Shown: positions 8,991 through 18,115 of the stretch, in pieces
Layout: each line of letters opens with the position of its first letter
How positions within the stretch are numbered: the stretch's first letter is position 1
Virus record (IMG/VR): IMGVR_UViG_3300035698_002599
Span: 1-50,057 of that record
Direction: 5' to 3' (one strand)
Source: a virus
Length of the DNA stretch: 50,057 nt
The notes under the pieces: generated by a model
Database searches by the model: none
What the model was told of the DNA's origin: nothing
The model's input: only the letters and a program-made list of their open reading frames with translations
Translations under genes and position numbers: made by a program

Positions 8991-9179
8991 ATGGGCAACC
9001 CATTTAAAAAACCCAAGGCGCCTGCGCCACCACCAAAAGCACCTGAGCCACCACCGCCCGCCCCTTTGCCTGATACAGCGCAACTGGAAACTGTTGGTAA
9101 GCGCAAAGCTGCGAAACGGGCAAAAGGTTCTGGCCGTTTATCCACTATTCTGTCTGGTGGCAGTGAAAGTCTTGGTTAA
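8991..9179 (+). CDS. Small proline-rich protein between terminase and portal
   Basis: 62 residues. The first half is a Pro/Ala/Lys-rich stretch (KAPAPPPKAPEPPPPAP); the second half is basic and ends in a Gly/Ser-rich segment. The ATG at 8991 has AGGAG at a good distance; a longer in-frame start at 8847 would overlap the terminase and is rejected. It abuts the portal gene. A packaging or portal-associated linker protein would fit, but that is only context. Confidence 0.7.
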   Translation: MGNPFKKPKAPAPPPKAPEPPPPAPLPDTAQLETVGKRKAAKRAKGSGRLSTILSGGSESLG

Positions 9180-9181
9180 TC

Positions 9182-10861
9182 ATGGATTTACGCGCTAAAG
9201 AACTGGTAAAGCAGGGGGAACACCTCTTTATGAAACGCACTTCGCTTCTGTCGTTATGGCAGGAACAAGGTGATCATTTCTATCCACAGCGTGCTGACTT
9301 CACAACAACGCGTGACTTGGGTGATGATTTCGCAAGCAATTTAACGACTTCATACCCCGTTCTGATAGCCCGGCAATTGGGGAATTCGCTTTCCTCAATG
9401 CTGCGGCCCACTCAAAAAGATTGGTATCAGATATCTGTGGCGCGTGAAGACCGCCTTGATGGTGCTGGTAAGGCATGGTTGCAGGAGAAAAGCACAGTGA
9501 TGCGCCGTGCAATGTATGATCGCGCTGCGTTGTTCACCCGTGCCGTCAAAGAAGGCGATATGGATTTCACTGTATTTGGCCAGTGCGCCATATCTGTGGA
9601 AATGAACCGTGCCCGTACCAACCTGCTTTATCGTTGCTGGCACCTGCGTGACCTCGCATGGTCAGAAAACAATGAAGGTAAGATTGAGATTATCCACCGC
9701 AAGTGGAAGCCCACAGCGCGTGAAATGCAGCAAACATTTGGTGATGAAAACCTGCACGCTAAGGTCAAGGAACATTTAAGCGACCCTTCCAAGAATCCAT
9801 ACCAGCAAATCAATTGCCGCCATATCATTGTGCCGTCTGATTCTTACGAATCCAGCGCCAAGGATGAAGACGGTAAATACACAGGCAAGAAATTCCGCAC
9901 GCCATACGTCAGCATTTATCTTGATGTTGAAAATGAACATGTGATGGAAGAAGAAGGCCTATGGTACCCATTCTATTCAATCCCACGCTGGCAGACTGTA
10001 TCTGGCAGCCAGTATGCGTATTCACCTGCCACAATCGCAGCGCTTCCTGATGCACGCCTTATCCAAGCCATGAGCCTTACGCTGCTTGAAGCTGGTGAAA
10101 AGGCTGTGAACCCGCCAATGATCGCCACGGAAGACGTGGTGCGCTCTGATATCAGTATCTTTGCTGGTGGCGTCACATGGGTTGGCGAAGACTATGATGA
10201 ACGTGGCGGCGCTTCCCTGCGCGCTATTGACCAGAATTATAGTGGTCTACCCTTCGGTATTGATCTGCGCGAAGACGTAAAAGAAACAATCAATGAAGCG
10301 TTTTTCATTAATCAGCTAAATATGCCGCCCACTGATGGCGGTGATATGACGGCGTTTGAAGTCGGACAGCGCGTGCAGGAATATGTGCGTAATGCCCTGC
10401 CGTTATTTGAGCCAATGGAAATGGAATATAATGGCTCGCTTTGTGAAAACACATTTGAAGTGTTGTTCCGCAACGGTGCCTTTGGTTCCGTGTATGACAT
10501 GCCCGAGTCCTTAAAGGGGCAGGAAGTCCAGTTTAAGTTTGAATCCCCTCTACATGAGGCCGTTGAAAGACAGAAAAGCAGCACCTTTGCAGAAACAGGT
10601 CAATTACTCGCACAAGCCGCTGAATTAGACCCCGGTGCAAGAAATATGATTGACGCAAGAGTCGCCCTTCGTGATGTGCTGGATGGTATTGGGACGCCAG
10701 CGCAATGGGTACGTGAGCCAGAACAATTACAGGAGATGGACGCTGCGGCTGCTGAGAAGCAAGCACAGGCTGAAAAATTGGCAACCATGGAGCAGGGCGC
10801 AAGCGCTGGTGCTGATATGGGCAAAGCAGTCAAGGATTTAGCCGCCGCAACGTCTGAATAG
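9182..10861 (+). CDS. Portal protein (T7-type head-tail connector)
   Basis: 559 residues with the layout of the podovirus head-to-tail connecting family. The N-terminal part contains SLLSLWQEQGDHFYPQ and an SSMLRPTQKDWY stretch. The middle has a wing and stem region including QYAYSPATIAALPDARLIQ. The C-terminal barrel region is helical, and the end is Ala/Gln-rich. As a dodecamer it forms the DNA entry channel, docks the terminase and carries the tail. It lies directly after the terminase and the Pro-rich gene and before the scaffold, as in T7-like phages. Length is close to the family norm. It ends in TAG. Confidence 0.9.
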   Translation: MDLRAKELVKQGEHLFMKRTSLLSLWQEQGDHFYPQRADFTTTRDLGDDFASNLTTSYPVLIARQLGNSLSSMLRPTQKDWYQISVAREDRLDGAGKAWLQEKSTVMRRAMYDRAALFTRAVKEGDMDFTVFGQCAISVEMNRARTNLLYRCWHLRDLAWSENNEGKIEIIHRKWKPTAREMQQTFGDENLHAKVKEHLSDPSKNPYQQINCRHIIVPSDSYESSAKDEDGKYTGKKFRTPYVSIYLDVENEHVMEEEGLWYPFYSIPRWQTVSGSQYAYSPATIAALPDARLIQAMSLTLLEAGEKAVNPPMIATEDVVRSDISIFAGGVTWVGEDYDERGGASLRAIDQNYSGLPFGIDLREDVKETINEAFFINQLNMPPTDGGDMTAFEVGQRVQEYVRNALPLFEPMEMEYNGSLCENTFEVLFRNGAFGSVYDMPESLKGQEVQFKFESPLHEAVERQKSSTFAETGQLLAQAAELDPGARNMIDARVALRDVLDGIGTPAQWVREPEQLQEMDAAAAEKQAQAEKLATMEQGASAGADMGKAVKDLAAATSE

Positions 10862-10866
10862 GAAAA

Positions 10867-11190
10867 ATGACAGAACAAACGAAAAAGAAAAAGGGCTTAA
10901 AGCCTAAACCGCCGTCACTGGCATACGAGCCTGCGAAGGCCACGGTGGCTGATGTGAACGCATTGCAGGCTGTGTATGAAGGCCGGGCGAATGAACGCCA
11001 GCAACAACGCGCCATGACATTTATCATTAATCAAGCTTCGGGTGCTTATGATCCATCCTTTAGGCCGGGTGGGCCAGAAGGCGCTAGGGAAACTGACTTT
11101 GCGCTGGGCCGTGCATTCGTTGGTCAACAATTAATCGGCCTAATTAAAATCAACTTACTTTCAATACAGGAGAAAGATAATGAGCATTAA
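10867..11190 (+). CDS. Bbp19-like phage protein
   Basis: 107 residues. The N-terminus is basic. The rest matches by eye the small Bbp19-like domain found in phage head clusters: an ALQAVYEGRANERQQQ helix, an SGAYDPSF turn and a final DFALGRAFVGQQLIGLI helix. AGGAAAA precedes the ATG. It lies between portal and scaffold and overlaps the scaffold start by 11 bases. Function of the family is not established; a head-assembly role is inferred from position. Confidence 0.6.
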   Translation: MTEQTKKKKGLKPKPPSLAYEPAKATVADVNALQAVYEGRANERQQQRAMTFIINQASGAYDPSFRPGGPEGARETDFALGRAFVGQQLIGLIKINLLSIQEKDNEH

Positions 11191-12361
11191 AGACCTATTG
11201 GGCGGGACAGCCTTGAATATGATTATGGATGAAGCAGCCGATGATACGGGTGCTGGCGCAGGCGCAGGTGGCGCAGGTGATAACGCTGGTGATAAAGGAG
11301 ACACAGGCAATGGAGACAATGGCAACAGTGGTGGAAATGACGCTGGCGGGGACGCTGGTGATGGTGGAAAAGATGGCGGTGCTGGTGATGGTGCCGCTGA
11401 CGCTGGCAATGCCGCTGGTGCTGCTGATGGTGCTGGTGATGCGGGTGCTGGGGATGGTGCAGGGGTAAAGCCCGGTGCCAAAGACCTGAACAAAGCTGGT
11501 TCCAAAATCACTGACAAAGGCGCTGGTGAAGGCGGTGACGGTGCAAAACCCACTGGCATGTTTGGTGAAGAATGGCGCCAAGACTACGCCAAAGAAGATA
11601 CGAAAATGCTGGCATACCTTGAACGCTTTACCTCGCCAAGCGCTATGATTGATAAACTGGTTGAGCAAGACAAGCTTATCCGCAGCGGTGGGCATAAGTC
11701 TGCTGCGCCGGGTGACGATGCCACGGATGAAGAAAAAGCCGCATACCGTAAGGAATTGGGTGTGCCTGATACACCAGAAGGTTATTTGGATGCGCTTCCT
11801 GATGGTTTAGTGCTGGGTGACGAACAAGTGGAGGGCGCCAAACCCTTCCTTGATAAGATGCATGCGGCCAATGCTTCGCCTGAATTAACGGCGATTGGTC
11901 TTGAAGCCTTCAATGAGCATGTTGAAAGCTACACCACAATGGTGTCAACGCAGGATAAGGCCGCCGCTGATAATGCAGTACAGGTCTTGAAAGAGAAGTG
12001 GGGTAATGATTACGAACCGAACGTCACGGCGTTGGAAAACTTCGTAGTCAACAATTTCCCTTCTGATATTCAGGAGCATATCTTGAATGGTCGCCTTGGT
12101 GATGAATTGGGAACGCCTCTTATGGCTCACCCCGGCGTCATTGAAAGTTTTGCTGCACTAGAGCGTGAATTAAACCCACGCGGTTCTGTGACTTCTGCCA
12201 AGGGCATTGATACACTTGACAGTGTGACTGACCAGATTACCGCTTATGAAGGCCGCATGTCTTCTGACCGTAACGCATGGTTTAAAGATGATAAGGCGCA
12301 GAAGCACTTACAAGAGTTGTACCGCGCCCGTGAACGTATGCAGTCACGCGGCGGCTCATAA
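11180..12361 (+). CDS. Scaffolding / capsid assembly protein
   Basis: 393 residues. Residues about 15-110 form a low-complexity Gly/Ala/Asp tract. Then comes an acidic helical body with GMFGEEWRQDYAKED, a KELGVPDTPEGY segment and an LDKMHAANASPE helix, and a C-terminal helical region. Placement between portal and capsid, acidity and lack of enzyme motifs fit a scaffold that guides capsid assembly and then leaves. AGGAGA precedes the ATG. The low-complexity tract reads as degenerate repeats of GCTGGTGAT-type DNA and may vary in length between relatives. A hairpin terminator follows. Confidence 0.75.
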   Translation: MSIKDLLGGTALNMIMDEAADDTGAGAGAGGAGDNAGDKGDTGNGDNGNSGGNDAGGDAGDGGKDGGAGDGAADAGNAAGAADGAGDAGAGDGAGVKPGAKDLNKAGSKITDKGAGEGGDGAKPTGMFGEEWRQDYAKEDTKMLAYLERFTSPSAMIDKLVEQDKLIRSGGHKSAAPGDDATDEEKAAYRKELGVPDTPEGYLDALPDGLVLGDEQVEGAKPFLDKMHAANASPELTAIGLEAFNEHVESYTTMVSTQDKAAADNAVQVLKEKWGNDYEPNVTALENFVVNNFPSDIQEHILNGRLGDELGTPLMAHPGVIESFAALERELNPRGSVTSAKGIDTLDSVTDQITAYEGRMSSDRNAWFKDDKAQKHLQELYRARERMQSRGGS

Positions 12362-12388
12362 CTCACTGGTGTCCTACAGTGTTAAACT

Positions 12389-12416
12389 TGAAGGCGGCTG
12401 TAATGGTCGCCTTTTT
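12389..12416 (+). terminator. Rho-independent terminator after scaffold
   Basis: AAGGCG (12391-12396) pairs with CGCCTT (12408-12413) around an 11-base loop, followed by T residues. The 6-bp stem is short but the T run is good. Confidence 0.65.
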
Positions 12417-12796
12417 CATGTTAAATAATCTTACATATCAAGGGTGTCATGTTAAAAAAACGCCAAAAACTTAACATGTTTGTATTATTTTTTTTGTATA
12501 AGTTTTTCCCCAACAGGGTAAGAACCGCAGAAAAGCTATGACTCCGCTGTAGAATGGTATCTGCTGCGCACAAGCTTGCATGTGGATTGTTTATATGGGA
12601 CAATCGTTATCAGAAGGCCACCCTGCTTTGCAGCCCCTTCTATCAACATGAACACCCCGAATTTAGACATTGGCCCTGCCGATTATAAGAAGCCCCGTTT
12701 ACGGCCACCCTTCTGAATAATCATACCGCAGCCACCCCGATGCCAAAAATTTCCCCGATATATATTTATTTTAATTTTTACAATGGGAGTTTAACC
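12417..12796. other. 380-bp noncoding region upstream of the capsid gene
   Basis: No convincing gene. It holds CATGTTAA at 12417-12424 and 12448-12455 and the inverted copy TTAACATG at 12471-12478, the last two forming an 8-bp inverted repeat. GGCCACCC occurs at 12616-12623 and 12703-12710, with GCCACCCC at 12731-12738. An ATG-started 22-codon frame at 12648-12716 has no ribosome site. The final 30 bases are AT-rich and lead to GGGAG before the capsid ATG. A promoter or leader for the capsid is expected here because a terminator lies upstream, but no strong sigma-70 boxes are visible. Confidence 0.6.
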
Positions 12797-13648
12797 ATGG
12801 CTGATACAGCATATCAAATTCAATTCCGTCAAGAATTCATTGCCGGGTTTGAACAAAGACAATCCTTGCTCCGCGAATCTGTGACTACAGAAGCGGTTGT
12901 TAAAGGTAATCAAGCTACTTTCCTTGTTGCAGATAGTGGGAACGCTGAGGCGGTAACCCGTGGAACTAACGGGCGTATTCCGGGCAGGCCAGACAATCTG
13001 GAACAAAAAACAGCAACACTCAAAGAATGGCATGATGTTCCTGAGCGCACAGGCTTTAACCTGTTTGCGTCACAGGGTGATGGTCGCCGGATTATGCAGG
13101 AAACTGCGCTATCCGTCATTAATCGCAAGATTGACCAAGATATCATTGACCAGCTTGAGCAAGCCACCACTACAACTGGTGCCGCACAAACGGCTGACCT
13201 TCAATTGGTTCTGAAAGCACAAACTATTTTGGGTGTGAATGAAGTACCGATGGACGGCCAAATTTGCGCGGTTGTCACTCCTGCCTTTATGGCATACCTC
13301 CATCAAGTTAATGAGTTTACTTCTGCGGACTATATCCAGAAGAAGCCTATGGACGGTGGTGACGGTTTCTGGAATGACGCACCGGGTTATTACATGTGGC
13401 TTGGCATCAAGTGGATGGTTCACTCTCGCCTTCCGGGCGTAGGTACTCCCTCTGAGAAGTGCTATATGTACCATAAATCTGCGGTGGGCCATGCTTCACC
13501 TGCTGATTTAATCCAGACTTACGCAGACTATGACAAGCGTGATGATTTCTCTTACTGCCGTTGCACAGCCTATATGGGCGGTGTTCTGATGCAGAATAGC
13601 GGTGTTATCGTGATGAACCATGACGGTTCTGCTTTCGTAGGAAGCTAA
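12797..13648 (+). CDS. Major capsid protein
   Basis: 283 residues from the ATG at 12797, which has GGGAG upstream; a longer frame from 12740 has no ribosome site. The sequence looks like the HK97-fold capsid type found in podoviruses: a QFRQEFIAGFEQRQSLLRESV start, a VKGNQATFLVADS strand, a GRRIMQETALSVINRKIDQ spine helix, a MDGQICAVVTPAFMAYL stretch and a C-terminal GVIVMNHDGSAFVGS. It forms the head shell. Noncoding DNA and a terminator precede it and a strong terminator follows it, consistent with a separate abundant transcript. Confidence 0.85.
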   Translation: MADTAYQIQFRQEFIAGFEQRQSLLRESVTTEAVVKGNQATFLVADSGNAEAVTRGTNGRIPGRPDNLEQKTATLKEWHDVPERTGFNLFASQGDGRRIMQETALSVINRKIDQDIIDQLEQATTTTGAAQTADLQLVLKAQTILGVNEVPMDGQICAVVTPAFMAYLHQVNEFTSADYIQKKPMDGGDGFWNDAPGYYMWLGIKWMVHSRLPGVGTPSEKCYMYHKSAVGHASPADLIQTYADYDKRDDFSYCRCTAYMGGVLMQNSGVIVMNHDGSAFVGS

Positions 13649-13655
13649 TCCACAT

Positions 13656-13686
13656 AGGGAAAGCCCTGTAACGGGGCTTTCCTTTA
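13656..13686 (+). terminator. Rho-independent terminator after capsid
   Basis: GGAAAGCCC (13658-13666) pairs with GGGCTTTCC (13674-13682), 9 perfect pairs, then TTT. Strong hairpin. Confidence 0.85.
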
Positions 13687-13737
13687 CTACCTTGAACATG
13701 AATAATTTTTCTTTAACTCTTATTGGTGAGGTGAACC

Positions 13738-14022
13738 ATGGCATATGTAACTACAAATCCGCCCAAGCTTATTAGCGTAGGTATCGCTGGCAAGGGCAAA
13801 CTCTGGTTTTATGAATCTACAGATCCGACTGCAACAGTTGACGGTGATGGATATATCTCTGACGCGAAGGCCCTTGGCATGACCGTTGGTGATGTTGTTT
13901 TTGTCGCTGACACTGATGCGGTACCGTATACAACCACTATTCACACTGTTAGCGCGATTAACGCTGATGGCTCTGGTGACTTGAATGATGCGGCTGCAAC
14001 GTCTGGTACAGATTCAGACTAA
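13738..14022 (+). CDS. Small head protein, candidate decoration protein
   Basis: 94 residues, beta-patterned, with KLWFYESTDPTATVDGDGYI, ALGMTVGDVVFVAD and a Ser/Asp-rich end. Its own terminators on both sides and its place directly after the capsid suggest high expression, as for a head decoration or fibre protein. GAGGTGA precedes the ATG. I recognise the VGDVV pattern from small proteins beside phage capsids but cannot name a family. Confidence 0.65.
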   Translation: MAYVTTNPPKLISVGIAGKGKLWFYESTDPTATVDGDGYISDAKALGMTVGDVVFVADTDAVPYTTTIHTVSAINADGSGDLNDAAATSGTDSD

Positions 14023-14050
14023 AGTTTTCCATTCTCCTGTGTTTGGAATA

Positions 14051-14084
14051 GGAAAGGCCCTGCTTCACGGTGGGGCCTTTTTTT
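14051..14084 (+). terminator. Rho-independent terminator
   Basis: AAAGGCCC (14053-14060) pairs with GGGCCTTT (14073-14080), followed by a run of T residues. Strong. Confidence 0.85.
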
Positions 14085-14090
14085 GTGTTC

Positions 14091-14119
14091 TTGCCGTCTT
14101 GGTTCATTTAAAGCATAAT
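14091..14119 (+). promoter_or_regulatory. Candidate late promoter before 14213
   Basis: TTGCCG (14091-14096), 17 bases, CATAAT (14114-14119). It lies directly after a terminator, and the paired 14-nt repeats start 11 bases downstream of the -10 box. The same -35 box occurs at 135. Placement makes it more credible than its match alone. Confidence 0.5.
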
Positions 14120-14130
14120 GGTGGCAACAT

Positions 14131-14158
14131 GCTCACACGAACATGCTCACCCCAACAT
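14131..14158 (+). repeat. Paired 14-nt late-leader repeats
   Basis: GCTCACACGAACAT (14131-14144) followed directly by GCTCACCCCAACAT (14145-14158). Same family as 182-209 and 26966-26995. Confidence 0.7.
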
Positions 14159-14212
14159 ACCAAATAATTGCGCTACACAGCGCATATCAACATTTACAGG
14201 AGAATATCACCC

Positions 14213-14770
14213 ATGACAAACGCACAAAAAAGACAGGCTGTAACGCCTGAGATTACCAAGGCGCCAGTAAAGCTGCGCCCAAATGCCATGCAACGCGCTG
14301 ACTTTTCACGCCCTGATTATCGCGTGATCATCACAGACCTTCACACAACCAAGGCTGATGTATTGCGGCCTGAGTATTGGGCACACCACGGCATCACATT
14401 CAAAGGTGATGGGCGCCACCCATTCCCACGCGTGGAATTAATCTGGGCTGATGGCAGTAAAATGCTGGAAGTCGTTATCCTTGGCGCTGACCGTCTATGG
14501 GCTAAAGCCAAAGAGCTTCATTATTGGGAGTTTGGCGCGCAAAAGGCATTGGTGGAAAAGCTGAAAGGCCAGCCGCCAGTACCAGAAGAAGACCAAAAAG
14601 AGCTGACAGCGGACGGGTTTGAGCAGCACCCTGATTACTATGTAAGATATATCCCATCTGTGGAATATTGTGTTTATAGAAAATCTGACAAGGAACAACT
14701 TGTGGATAAGCTAAAAACCAAAGAACAAGCATTCACATGGATGTGGGATTTTGTGAAGGGGCTGGATTAA
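14213..14770 (+). CDS. Conserved phage protein of the head-tail region
   Basis: 185 residues, no membrane segment. Notable are an aromatic-rich middle (LRPEYWAHHGITFKGDGRHPF, shown here as its core) and a C-terminal region rich in Glu/Lys/Tyr ending in WMWDFVKGLD. The ATG at 14213 has AGGAGA upstream; the earlier in-frame Met at 14168 has none. It is the first gene after the insulated capsid unit and directly precedes tail tube A. An adaptor or head-completion role would fit, but nothing proves it. Confidence 0.65.
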   Translation: MTNAQKRQAVTPEITKAPVKLRPNAMQRADFSRPDYRVIITDLHTTKADVLRPEYWAHHGITFKGDGRHPFPRVELIWADGSKMLEVVILGADRLWAKAKELHYWEFGAQKALVEKLKGQPPVPEEDQKELTADGFEQHPDYYVRYIPSVEYCVYRKSDKEQLVDKLKTKEQAFTWMWDFVKGLD

Positions 14771-14797
14771 CCACCACCCCGGCGAAAGGAAAAGCGC

Positions 14798-15427
14798 ATG
14801 ACGATAACACAGCTACAGCTTTACAACGGCGCACTGCGCCTGATGGGAGAAAGAAAACTTGCTGATTTAGGCGAAGTACAGGAGTCGCGCTTTATTCTGG
14901 ATGATATCTGGAATGAAGACGCAATCCAATATTGTCTGGAACAAGGCCAGTGGACTTTTGCCACGCGCACGCAAAAGCTTGTGTATGACCCTGCGGTAGA
15001 ACCCACCTTCGGATATTCACGCGCATTTGAGCAGCCAACGGATTACGTGCGCACCGTGGCCCTCTCTGCAAATGAATATTTCCACGAACCTATGACGCAA
15101 ATGGCCTTTGAAAATGGCTGGATATTCTGCGATTTGGAAGAAATATATATGCGCTTCGTCAGCAATGACGCGCTGTATGGTAACAATCTGGGCTTATGGC
15201 CCACCTTATTTTCAAAGTATGTGCAGTCTTATCTGGCGTTTGAAGCGGCGCCACGCCTTGTTGGTGTGAAAACAGACCTTGAAAAGCTTGAAGGCGTGAT
15301 GGATAAGCGGCTTTCCAAGGCACAATCAATTGACGGCATGAATCGGCCCACCAGATTTATGCACCAAGGAGCATGGAACCATTCACGTCATGGCCGTGAT
15401 AGCAGATACACGGACAGGAGCAGATAA
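14798..15427 (+). CDS. Tail tubular protein A (T7 gp11-like)
   Basis: 209 residues, close to the size of T7 gp11 (about 196). The N-terminal helices LYNGALRLMGERKL and the LDDIWNEDAIQYCLEQGQW segment are typical of the tubular A / gatekeeper family. Its place before the large tubular B gene is also typical. It forms the ring between portal and nozzle. AAAGGAAA precedes the ATG. The gene ends directly at the next start. Confidence 0.85.
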   Translation: MTITQLQLYNGALRLMGERKLADLGEVQESRFILDDIWNEDAIQYCLEQGQWTFATRTQKLVYDPAVEPTFGYSRAFEQPTDYVRTVALSANEYFHEPMTQMAFENGWIFCDLEEIYMRFVSNDALYGNNLGLWPTLFSKYVQSYLAFEAAPRLVGVKTDLEKLEGVMDKRLSKAQSIDGMNRPTRFMHQGAWNHSRHGRDSRYTDRSR

Positions 15428-18115
15428 ATGGCACGCGGTGATATACCCCTAATTGCGTTTAATCGTGGCCTTATCAGCCCATTGGCCCTTGCCCGTGTAG
15501 ATTTAAAGCGCACAGCGCTGTCTGCGCAGGTGCAATCCAACTGGATGCCACGCGTGCTTGGCAGCATGATGCTGCGCCCCGGCTTTATGTTTCTATCCTC
15601 AACACTGAGTGATGATAAAGCATTCCACCTTCCATTTGTTTTCTCCCGTGATGATACGGCAATCCTTGAATTTACTGATACGAACCTGCGCGTGCGCGTG
15701 GCTGATGAAGTCATTGTGCGCCCAACCGTGGCCACAGCTATTACCAATGGTGATTTTGCCAGCGGTACCGGGTGGACTGATATTGATGAAGCAGGTGCAG
15801 TGCAGACAATCACTGGCGGTGCGCTGGAATTAGTGGGCACAGGCTTTAATGGCGCAGGCGTCAAACGTGAAGTTACCGTTGCTGCACCAGACCAAGGCAC
15901 AGAACATGGCGTGCGCATTACTGTTTCTCGCGGCCCTGTGACGTTCAGGTGCGGTTCAACCGATGGCGGGGATGAATATGTAGGCCAGACCGTTTTGGGC
16001 ACTGGTGTGCATTCTCTGTCCATTACACCCACAGGAAACTTCTGGGTACAAATACAGGGCTTCACGCAGGCCAAAAGCGTTGTGGACAGCATTGAGGTGG
16101 AAGCGGCTGGCGATATGACGCTGACCACCACTTACGCAGAATCTGACCTGCCTTTAATTCGTTATGATGAATCTGCTGACGTGGTTTACCTTGCCGTCAC
16201 CGGGCATATCCAAAAGAAAATTGAGCGCCGGGCCACCCGTTCATGGTCGTTTGTTGATTATCAGCCTGATGATGGGCCATTCCGCGTGCTGAATACCGAT
16301 AAGACCACCATTGCGGCCAGCGCTATTTCAGGCGATATCACCCTGACGGCCAGCCAAAACATATTCAAAGCCTCTAATGTAGGCAGCCTTTATGAAATCA
16401 CCAGTGTTGGGCAGCAAGTTGAAAGCATTATTTCCGGCCAAGACCAATTCACAAATGATATCCGCGTCACAGGTGTTGGGTCTTCCCAGCGCTCGTTCAC
16501 TATTACCCGGACAGGCACATGGTCTGGAACAGTCACCCTGCAACGCTCAGTGGGTGAACCGGGTGCATGGGTAGATATCACCACTTACACCACCAACGCG
16601 TCCATAAGCTACAATGACGCGCTGGATAATCAGGAAATTTATTACCGAATCGGTATCAAGTCTGGTGATTACACCAGCGGAAATGCCACGCTTAATCTCA
16701 CGTATGCCAACGGAAACATAATTGGCGTGTGCCGGGTCACTGGCTTCACCAATGAAAAGGTGGTCAGCGCAGCCGTGCTGGTACCGCTGGGTGGAACTGA
16801 TGCCACAAGTGACTTCTCAGAAGGTGAATGGTCAACGCGCCGGGGCTTCCCGTCTGCCGTGGTGCTATTCCAAGGCCGCGTCTGGTGGGGTGGTAAAACC
16901 AAAATCATTGGTTCTGTATCCGATGCCTACGAATCCTTTTCTTCCGATGTGGAAGGTGACAGCGGGGTGATTAACCGTTCCATTGGTTCTGGCCCTGTTG
17001 ATAATATTAATTTCCTTGAACGCTTGAAGCGCCTGATTATTGGGACTGATGGTTCTGAATGGGTGGCACAGTCGTCTTCCCTTGATGAACCGCTGACGCC
17101 TTCTAATTTCAGCCTTGACGACCCAAGCACGCAAGGGTCAACGTCTGTGGACAGTTTGAAAGTGGATAACCGCTGTATCTTTGTTCAATCGTCTGGCAGT
17201 AGATTATATCAAATGTCTCCTGATAAAGTGGACGTTTATGGTGAATATGCCAGCGCTGATTTGACTGAATTGGCCCCGGAAGTTGGCACGTCTGGATTTG
17301 TGAAGCTTGCAGTGCAGCGCCAGCCTGATACGCGGGTGCATTGCGTACGTGCTGATGGCAAAGTAGCGGTTCTGATAAGCCAGCCAGCGGAAGAAGTTTT
17401 ATGCTGGGTAATGGTGGAAACTGATGGCTTCGTGGAAGATGTTGTGGTGTTGCCGGGCACTCAAGAAGATCAAGTATATTATTCCATAAAGCGGACAATT
17501 GATGGCGTCACTAAGCGCTACCTTGAACGCTGGGCGCTGGAAAGCGACTGCCAAGGCGGTTTGCTGAATAAGCAGGCTGACAGCTTCGTGGTTTATGATG
17601 GTGCGCCCACTGATACATTCACGGGGCTTGACCATCTTGAAGGTGAAGAAGTCGTTATTTGGGGGGATGGCGTAGCGCTGGGCACCCAGATTGTCAGTGG
17701 TGGTTCAATCACAGTTAGCGGCGTTAGTGTGCAGAAAGCGGTTATTGGCCTGTTCTATGAGGCTCAATTTCAAAGTGCTAAAATGGCTTATGCTGCCAGC
17801 GGTGGTACTGCCCTTACACAACGCAAGAAAATAGACCATCTTGGCCTTATTCTTTACAACACATATTACCAAGGCCTTCTTATCGGGGATTCGTTGGAAA
17901 AAGACGGTGGTGGCGCATATGTAACTCTGCAAGGTCTTCCGAGGGTAGAGAAGGGCCAAGTAACACCTGACGGCACACTGTGGGATGAATTGGATATGGA
18001 CTTACATCCATTTAATGATAATTGGACAACGGACAGCCGCGTATGCCTTGTGGCACAGGCGCCTAATCCATGCACAGTGTTGGGGGCGGTAGCTAGTATA
18101 CAAACCAATGGCTGA
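15428..18115 (+). CDS. Tail tubular protein B / nozzle (T7 gp12-like)
   Basis: 895 residues, larger than T7 gp12 (about 794). The start has FNRGLISPLALARVDLKR and an NWMPRVLGSMMLRPGF stretch, the usual opening of the nozzle family. Residues about 100-215 look like an inserted beta-sandwich, possibly carbohydrate-binding, which could explain the extra length. Later parts have RGFPSAVVLFQGRVWWGG and repeated propeller-like strands. It builds the distal tail tube that contacts the fibres. It overlaps the next gene by 8 bases. Confidence 0.85.
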   Translation: MARGDIPLIAFNRGLISPLALARVDLKRTALSAQVQSNWMPRVLGSMMLRPGFMFLSSTLSDDKAFHLPFVFSRDDTAILEFTDTNLRVRVADEVIVRPTVATAITNGDFASGTGWTDIDEAGAVQTITGGALELVGTGFNGAGVKREVTVAAPDQGTEHGVRITVSRGPVTFRCGSTDGGDEYVGQTVLGTGVHSLSITPTGNFWVQIQGFTQAKSVVDSIEVEAAGDMTLTTTYAESDLPLIRYDESADVVYLAVTGHIQKKIERRATRSWSFVDYQPDDGPFRVLNTDKTTIAASAISGDITLTASQNIFKASNVGSLYEITSVGQQVESIISGQDQFTNDIRVTGVGSSQRSFTITRTGTWSGTVTLQRSVGEPGAWVDITTYTTNASISYNDALDNQEIYYRIGIKSGDYTSGNATLNLTYANGNIIGVCRVTGFTNEKVVSAAVLVPLGGTDATSDFSEGEWSTRRGFPSAVVLFQGRVWWGGKTKIIGSVSDAYESFSSDVEGDSGVINRSIGSGPVDNINFLERLKRLIIGTDGSEWVAQSSSLDEPLTPSNFSLDDPSTQGSTSVDSLKVDNRCIFVQSSGSRLYQMSPDKVDVYGEYASADLTELAPEVGTSGFVKLAVQRQPDTRVHCVRADGKVAVLISQPAEEVLCWVMVETDGFVEDVVVLPGTQEDQVYYSIKRTIDGVTKRYLERWALESDCQGGLLNKQADSFVVYDGAPTDTFTGLDHLEGEEVVIWGDGVALGTQIVSGGSITVSGVSVQKAVIGLFYEAQFQSAKMAYAASGGTALTQRKKIDHLGLILYNTYYQGLLIGDSLEKDGGGAYVTLQGLPRVEKGQVTPDGTLWDELDMDLHPFNDNWTTDSRVCLVAQAPNPCTVLGAVASIQTNG

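Noticed and set aside
12421-12603. 60-codon minus-strand frame before the capsid
   Set aside because: No ribosome site, low-complexity sequence and against the direction of all neighbours.
12480-12720. Possible tRNA or suppressor tRNA in the capsid upstream region
   Set aside because: No T-loop GTTCRANNC and no cloverleaf could be drawn.
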